Assembly (NCBI RefSeq): GCF_000321225.1 | Contig: NW_004450566.1 | Span: 1,993,233 to 2,057,232, forward strand | Length of the DNA stretch: 64,000 nucleotides | Reading direction: 5' to 3' | DNA from: Odobenus rosmarus divergens | Taxonomy: Eukaryota > Chordata > Mammalia > Carnivora > Odobenidae | Part shown: piece after piece, positions 59,156 to 64,000 of the stretch | Layout of the letters: each line of letters starts with the position of its first letter | Position numbering within the stretch: position 1 is the stretch's first letter | Made by a program: the position numbers and the translations under genes | The notes under the pieces: model-generated | What the model saw: only the letters and a program-made list of their open reading frames with translations | Databases searched by the model: none | What the model was told of the DNA's origin: nothing

Positions 59156-60734
59156 ACCCCCAAATAATAATAACACGAAAACATAGCAAAGCACAAGGTG
59201 CTCAAGAGGATTTATACAGTAATTGGTACATTTTTCTCTTGGATTGCCTTGAAATTTTGCCAGTGTTCCCAAAAGAAGGAGTAGGATACGCAGCGTGACA
59301 TTATTAGTTTGGACTGGATGTTCTCTGAGCACCCCTTTCTGTAGAAGGAATACAGCTCCTCCTTATGCACAGCTCTCACTGGGACTTGATTAAGGTAGTT
59401 ACTGAGAAAACATCCTACTTTGGACATCACCATGTCTGCTGTTCGGTCTTCTGTATCATCTCTGAACCAGGTCCTTGTATTAAGGACAAGTGTCTGAAGG
59501 AATTGTGATGGTGCTTCTGTGTCTCTGTCACAGCAAAGTTGTGAAAATTACATATTAAAGACAAAGTCAAGGCCACAGTATCCTGCGCTTTGGTTCAAGA
59601 GAATTGGGAATAGATTTGAAGGATGGGGGAAAAAAAAATAAGCCCACAGACCACAATGGCTACCTCTCACAAACTTCATTTAGCACAAAGAAAAAAAAAA
59701 AAACATCAAAAAAGGACACTCCTGAGTAAACCCAAAGTTTGTACTGTCTTTTGTGTCTCAGGGACATAGTCATAATAGTTTAGGAGACAAAATGAGGCAA
59801 GAAATCTGCCAGAGATGAAAGGTTCCTAGATTTTCTTCCCTCTCCTTCTTAGAGGGGCCATGGATCGCCTAGAAACATCTTGCACTGGTATGCTGGCCTC
59901 CATCTACAAAGGTCAAATAGGACCCTAGTAAATTTGTAGGGTGTACAGATCTGCAAGCCTCCATCTATTGGCCTGTGACTAGTGATATGCCACAGAAATG
60001 TCAGGAACTTGCATATTCAGAGTGAGATGTTACCTCTTCCATGCTTTAGGCATTCAACAGCAGGAGTTAAGTAAGAGCCCCAGAACCCCTGGCAAGATCC
60101 CTAATCTTCCTGCCCATAGTACTCATAGACTTTCCACTTCTGTGTGCCTTAGAACCATCAGGACTTTTTTCATCAGTGTCTTTATTCATGTTTTTGTGAG
60201 TCATAAGAAGCCCAGATGTCCCAGGTCATCCTTTACCTTTTAGACACTAATTTCCATAATTTCTGTATATTACCTTTCCAATTCCCGAAACCCTTCCACT
60301 GTACTCTCTGGAATTTAAAGTCCATTATTAGCAAAATTCCCTAGATCCTCCACTTCTTGACTGTTCCCTTACTATCTGGCTGTAAGTGAAAATTCAGTCC
60401 CTCTTGAAGAGGATATTTCCCCTGCAGTTCTCACAAGTGACGGGTCTTTCTCTTCCCCAAGCCCCTTACTGCTGAGGCCTCTGAGGGGGTTAGTGGTCTT
60501 CTTTACCTCTCATTCCTGCTTCCAGACCATTCTTCCTCTGTTCAGTGTCTCTCCACTCAGCTCTGAATTGTATTTCTTCTTGCAACACACCCTACTAACC
60601 CTCCTGGCTTCTCTCACTTACCAATCCTTCAGTCATTTCCCTTTGTTCTTAAAGATTCATTGTCACTCTCTCTGACTACTCTGTCGTACTTCTTGGTGAG
60701 CTGCTCAGATGTTTCTTCTAGCATCTTGGTTTCT
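59156..60734. other. No gene; unassigned, CT-rich at the right
   Basis: About 60280-60730 is CT-rich and may contain an old repeat collinear with the following L2, but I could not assign it. A16-type runs are at about 59690-59703. Confidence 0.35.
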
Positions 60735-61165
60735 TAGGACTCTCTACCCTGCTCACTGTGTTTCAGCTGCCCTGGACTTTTTTCTCTTCTTTAAACACCT
60801 CAGGCGCGCTCCTACTTCAGAATCCCTGCCCTTGATGCCCTTCCTGCCTGGGATAGGTTCCCCATGTTTCCACTTGTGTTCCTTCCGTACTTCAGACCTT
60901 GACTAAAATGACAGCTGTGTATGACTTTCTATGACTAAAATTAATCACCCTTCCACCTTACTTCCTATTCTCTTCCCTGCTTCAACTTTCTCCATGTGAT
61001 ACACCATACATTTTGTATATTTATTTGTTTATTGTCTAATTCCCTCCCAGAATGTAAGCTCCTAAAGGACAGAGATTTTTGGAGGGCTTATTGCTAACTA
61101 CTCAGCATTTGTAACAGTGCCTGCCCTGTATTAGTCACCCAGATATATGCTGAATGAATAAATAG
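60735..61165 (+). mobile_element. L2 LINE 3' region
   Basis: 'CTTCTTTAAACACCTCAGGCGCGCTCCTACTTCAGAATCCCTGCCCTTG', 'CTTCCTGCCTGGGATAGGTTCCCC', 'TTTGTTTATTGTCTAATTCCCTCCCAGAATGTAAGCTCCTAAAGGACAGAGATTTT', 'GTGCCTGCCCTGTATTAGTCACCCAGATATATGCTGAATGAATAAA'. This is the best-preserved L2 3' end in the window. Confidence 0.88.
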
Positions 61166-61364
61166 TCCTGTTACTCATAAACTGACATCAGCTAGGTCTG
61201 ACATATGGATTTTGAGGCATCACATTCTTCCTGAACAGTCACTTGGTTAAATCCCTACATGACAGCATAGAAAGCATGCATGTTTACCTAGTATCTTTCC
61301 CTGAACAGGCCAGGCCATGGCTTACGACACAGAGCTCTGTGGAGAAAATAATTGAAGAGGGGTC

Positions 61365-61821
61365 TGTATTAGTTTCCTAGGGCTGGCATAACAAAATACA
61401 ACAAACTAAATGGCTTAAACAACAGAAATTTATTGCCTTACAGTTCTGAAGGTTAGAAGTCCAAGATTAAGGTAACAACAGGGTTCACTCCTTCAGAGGG
61501 CTGTGAGCAAGAATTTGTTGTGTGTGTTACCTCTATCTTGTACTGATTTTCTGAGACCCTCTGACATTTTGTGATACGTAGAAACACACAGATCTCTGCT
61601 TTTATCTTCACATGACCTACTCCCTGCGTGCATATGTATCTCCAAATTTCTCCTTTTTGTAAGAACATCAGTTATATTGGTTTAGGGCCCATCCTAATGA
61701 CGTCATTTTAACTTGATTACCTCAGTAAAGAACTTATCTCCTAATAAGGTCACATTCTGAGATACTGGGAGTCAGGACTTTAACATATGAATTTTGGAAG
61801 GACACAATTCAACGCTTAACA
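61365..61821 (-). mobile_element. MLT1-type MaLR LTR (solo)
   Basis: It starts TGTATTAGTTTCCTAGGGCTGGCATAACAAAATAC and ends '...TGGAAGGACACAATTCAACGCTTAACA'. Within lie 'GGCTTAAACAACAGAAATTTATTGCCTTACAGTTCTGAAGG', 'GGGCCCATCCTAATGACG' and 'AATAAGGTCACATTCTGAGATACTGGGAGT'. This is a complete antisense LTR, about 457 bp, with TG...CA ends. The sense polyadenylation motif (AATAAA, antisense TTTATT) is kept near 61429-61434. No internal retroviral region is present. Confidence 0.85.
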
Positions 61822-62549
61822 GAGTTTATATCCCTAATATGGAATAGCATGCTACCAAAAGGGATAAGTGTTTAATGATACAGAAAGTCTCAGAGAGAAC
61901 CAGTAACTTAATTATAAAAAACGAATTTCCTGAGTTTAGACCCCCTGACTACTTTACCTATAATTTGCACCATGTTATCTTATCTTCTTGAAAAAAAAAA
62001 AGCTATAATAAAGATAATTAGGAGACATAATAATTAGCAAGGAACCCAGGTCAAGATGTATAATTTCATTGATTTCACTTCAAAATTAATTCATCAGTGT
62101 GGAATCAATTTACATACAGAAAAATAATTAGAATATTTAATCCAATTTAACACAGTTTCAAGAGAAGTCTTGAGAGAGAAAGCAACAGATGTCAGCCTGA
62201 CCAGGCTGACAAAAGTGAAAGCTCCCAGGAGAGACCTCTGGAATGATGAGTAATGAATGGCATGCTCATTTTGTCCAAAGGCACAGACTTTTATTCCTTA
62301 AAACAAATCCAAATATAGAACTTAGTTTTTTTTCAAGGCTGAAAACATGTAACAGCTGCTGTTACCTCTGAAGTGGTAGAGGAATGGCTTCTCAGAGCTG
62401 CAAGTATGTTTTAGCAAAAGCCTAAATATAACAGTGAAAATAAAATGATGTTCACATTATACACATAAAATGATGTTCACATAAGGTGAACGGATTTTTA
62501 TGGTAGAGAAGAATGAATTCTGATTTTTGATGGTTAGATGATAATGATC
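61822..62549. other. No gene; unassigned, includes 25-bp tandem duplication
   Basis: AT-rich. ATAAAATGATGTTCACAT recurs with period 25 at 62440-62483. Confidence 0.4.
62440..62483 (+). repeat. 25-bp period tandem duplication (1.8 copies)
   Basis: The unit begins ATAAAATGATGTTCACAT. The second copy starts at 62465 with no mismatches over the shared 18-19 bases. Confidence 0.92.
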
Positions 62550-63700
62550 ATGCATTTATAGAGGTAGTATTAATTATGTGCCTTCTGTGTATTAGATATA
62601 AGTTATTGTCAGATGAGTAAGACAGGATTCCTGACCTCAAACAGCTCAAATCTAATGAGAGAGCCAAGAATATTATCCTTTCAATACACCGAAATAAGTG
62701 ACCTAGATAGAGTATTAGGTAAATAGAAAAGAGGAGCACCTTCCTTACCCTGACCCTGGAAGAATCATGAAGTACATCCAGAATGCCTGATTTAAGCTGA
62801 GTCACTGTGCAATGCTTACCTGGCAAAAAGAGGGTGGGCAGGAAATTTCAGGTGGGAGGAAAAGCAAGAGTTATAGAGGCACAAGGTAGAATAGTGTGTA
62901 CAAAGGGCTGTAAGTAATTCATTATGGCTGGAATTTATTTTTATATTCAAACTTTATTCTAAAAACTACAGAAAACCATCAAATAATGTAAGGCAGGAGA
63001 AAGATATTATATTTGCATTTAAAAAAAAGTTTACTCTGGCATTGATATGGAGAATGAGTTAGAGGGAAGTGAAAAAATAATCAGGAAGATAAAAAGCAGA
63101 ATGATCCATTTTGCAATTATTTTGACAGTGAGGATATTGTCTAAAATGATAGAGTTGGAAAGGAAGAGATTTATGAGACTTGCAGAAGATCGAATCAATA
63201 GGACATGAGGAGAGTGAATTAAGTGAGAAACATGAAGAAAATAGCTTTCAATGTTGTAGTTGAGGACTTCATTGAAGATTTGTTGAGTTTGGTGTGCCTG
63301 TGCCACATCCAGATAAAGATACCTGCCATTGGATGGGTGGGTCTGAAACGTAGGGTAGAGACCAAGAATGGAGATAAAAACTTGAGAGCCATGTTCTTAA
63401 GAATTGCTGTTGACTTCACCGGGGAGGGTAAAATCATTTACATCGAGAATAAAAAAGGGGAAAGAACATAGTTTGCTTTTTTCTGCCCCTTAACAACCAA
63501 AAATAAATAGGTGAAGCAAAAAAACAGGAACAACAGTATTATGGAACAACTTGTTACCAGAAGGGAAGAAAGTATCATGATATTGAATATTCTAGGGAAG
63601 GCAAGTAACAATGATGAAAATGTTCCCAGAGACTGACACATGGGAGATCATTGAAAACCCTGGTAAATAAAGTCTGTCTCAAAAGAGTATCTTAAGGTAA
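62550..63700 (-). mobile_element. Decayed L2 LINE, reverse orientation, long
   Basis: 'TAGTATTAATTATGTGCCTTCTGTGTATTAGA', 'ATTCCTGACCTCAAACAGCTCAAATCTAATGAGAGAG', 'GAGGCACAAGGTAGAATAGTGTGTACAAAGGGCTGT', 'aagtttactctggcattgatatggagaatgagtt' and 'GAGATTTATGAGACTTGCAGAAG' follow the antisense L2 order over more than 1 kb. Open frames of 72-92 codons on either strand are incidental. Confidence 0.6.
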
Positions 63701-63792
63701 TTGAATATGGTTAGTCTATGTGCTGGTGTTTAATTAATGTCTGTGATGGTGAAATAATAAAAAAAAATCACTAAGATCTCTCAGCTCATGTT

Positions 63793-63990
63793 CTTTTTTT
63801 TTTTTAATATTTTATTTATTTATTTGACAGAGAGAGCTATCAAGAGCAGGAACACAAGCAGGGAGAGTGGGAGAGGGAGAAGCAGGCTTCCCGCGGAGCA
63901 GGGAGCCCAATGTGGGACTTGATCCCAGGACCCCATGATCATGACCTGAGCCGAAGGCAGACGCTTAATGACTGAGCCACCCAGGCGTCC
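63793..63990 (-). mobile_element. CAN-SINE at right edge
   Basis: A full-length reverse-orientation copy, 'GGGAGAGGGAGAAGCAGGCTTCCCGCGGAGCAGGGAGCCC', 'CATGATCATGACCTGAGCCGAAGGCAGACGCTTAA', 'GAGCCACCCAGGCGTCCC'. The right target duplication is cut by the window end; CTCAG...CTC on both sides is suggestive. Confidence 0.95.
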
Positions 63991-64000
63991 CTCAGAGCTC

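Overview
The window is mammalian nuclear DNA from a carnivoran, most likely a caniform. The evidence is 18 copies of the tRNA-Lys-derived CAN-SINE, whose sense strand begins GGGGCGCCTGGGTGGCTCAG and ends in a CT-rich stretch, AAATAAATAAATAAAATCTTT and an A tail. Carnivoran-type LINE-1 5' and 3' untranslated regions are also present. The CT-rich tail of the youngest SINE resembles bear/panda/seal-type copies more than dog ones, but that is inference. DNA is AT-rich with very few CpGs, as expected of an intergenic desert or a very large intron. I found no supportable protein-coding exon, tRNA, rRNA or other functional RNA gene. The longest open frame is 143 codons and lies antisense to an old LINE; the open frames with recognisable homology belong to broken LINE-1 elements. 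|| Layout: 1-1400 is the 3' part of an old L1. 1.4-10.8 kb holds SINEs, L2 remnants, a hAT-type MITE, a MaLR/ERVL-like LTR and unassigned sequence. 10.8-13.4 kb is probably an old L1/HAL1 relic in reverse orientation, carrying two SINEs and a TG microsatellite. 13.6-17.3 kb is a 5'-truncated carnivoran L1 with two SINEs inside. 17.5-25.3 kb is dense with L2, MIR, SINE and L1 pieces, including an 84-bp L1 insertion with a perfect 16-bp target duplication. 25.3-36 kb is SINE-free and mostly unassigned. 36.05-43.43 kb is a nested structure: an MLT2-type ERVL LTR split by a nearly full-length L1 that itself carries three SINEs. 43.4-64 kb is unassigned DNA with MER5, MER20, MIR, L2, MLT1 and six more SINEs. 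|| No genes act together here. The history is of layered retrotransposition, and the order can be read from nesting: LTR, then L1, then SINE. The two most unusual signals are not standard feature types. One is a 40-bp insertion inside a SINE, 38-39 bases of which are an inverted copy of sequence about 1 kb away next to a small hairpin. The other is a perfect 64-bp direct duplication of non-repeat-looking DNA 1.75 kb apart. Both look like template-switch events. I did not find evidence of a new biological system.
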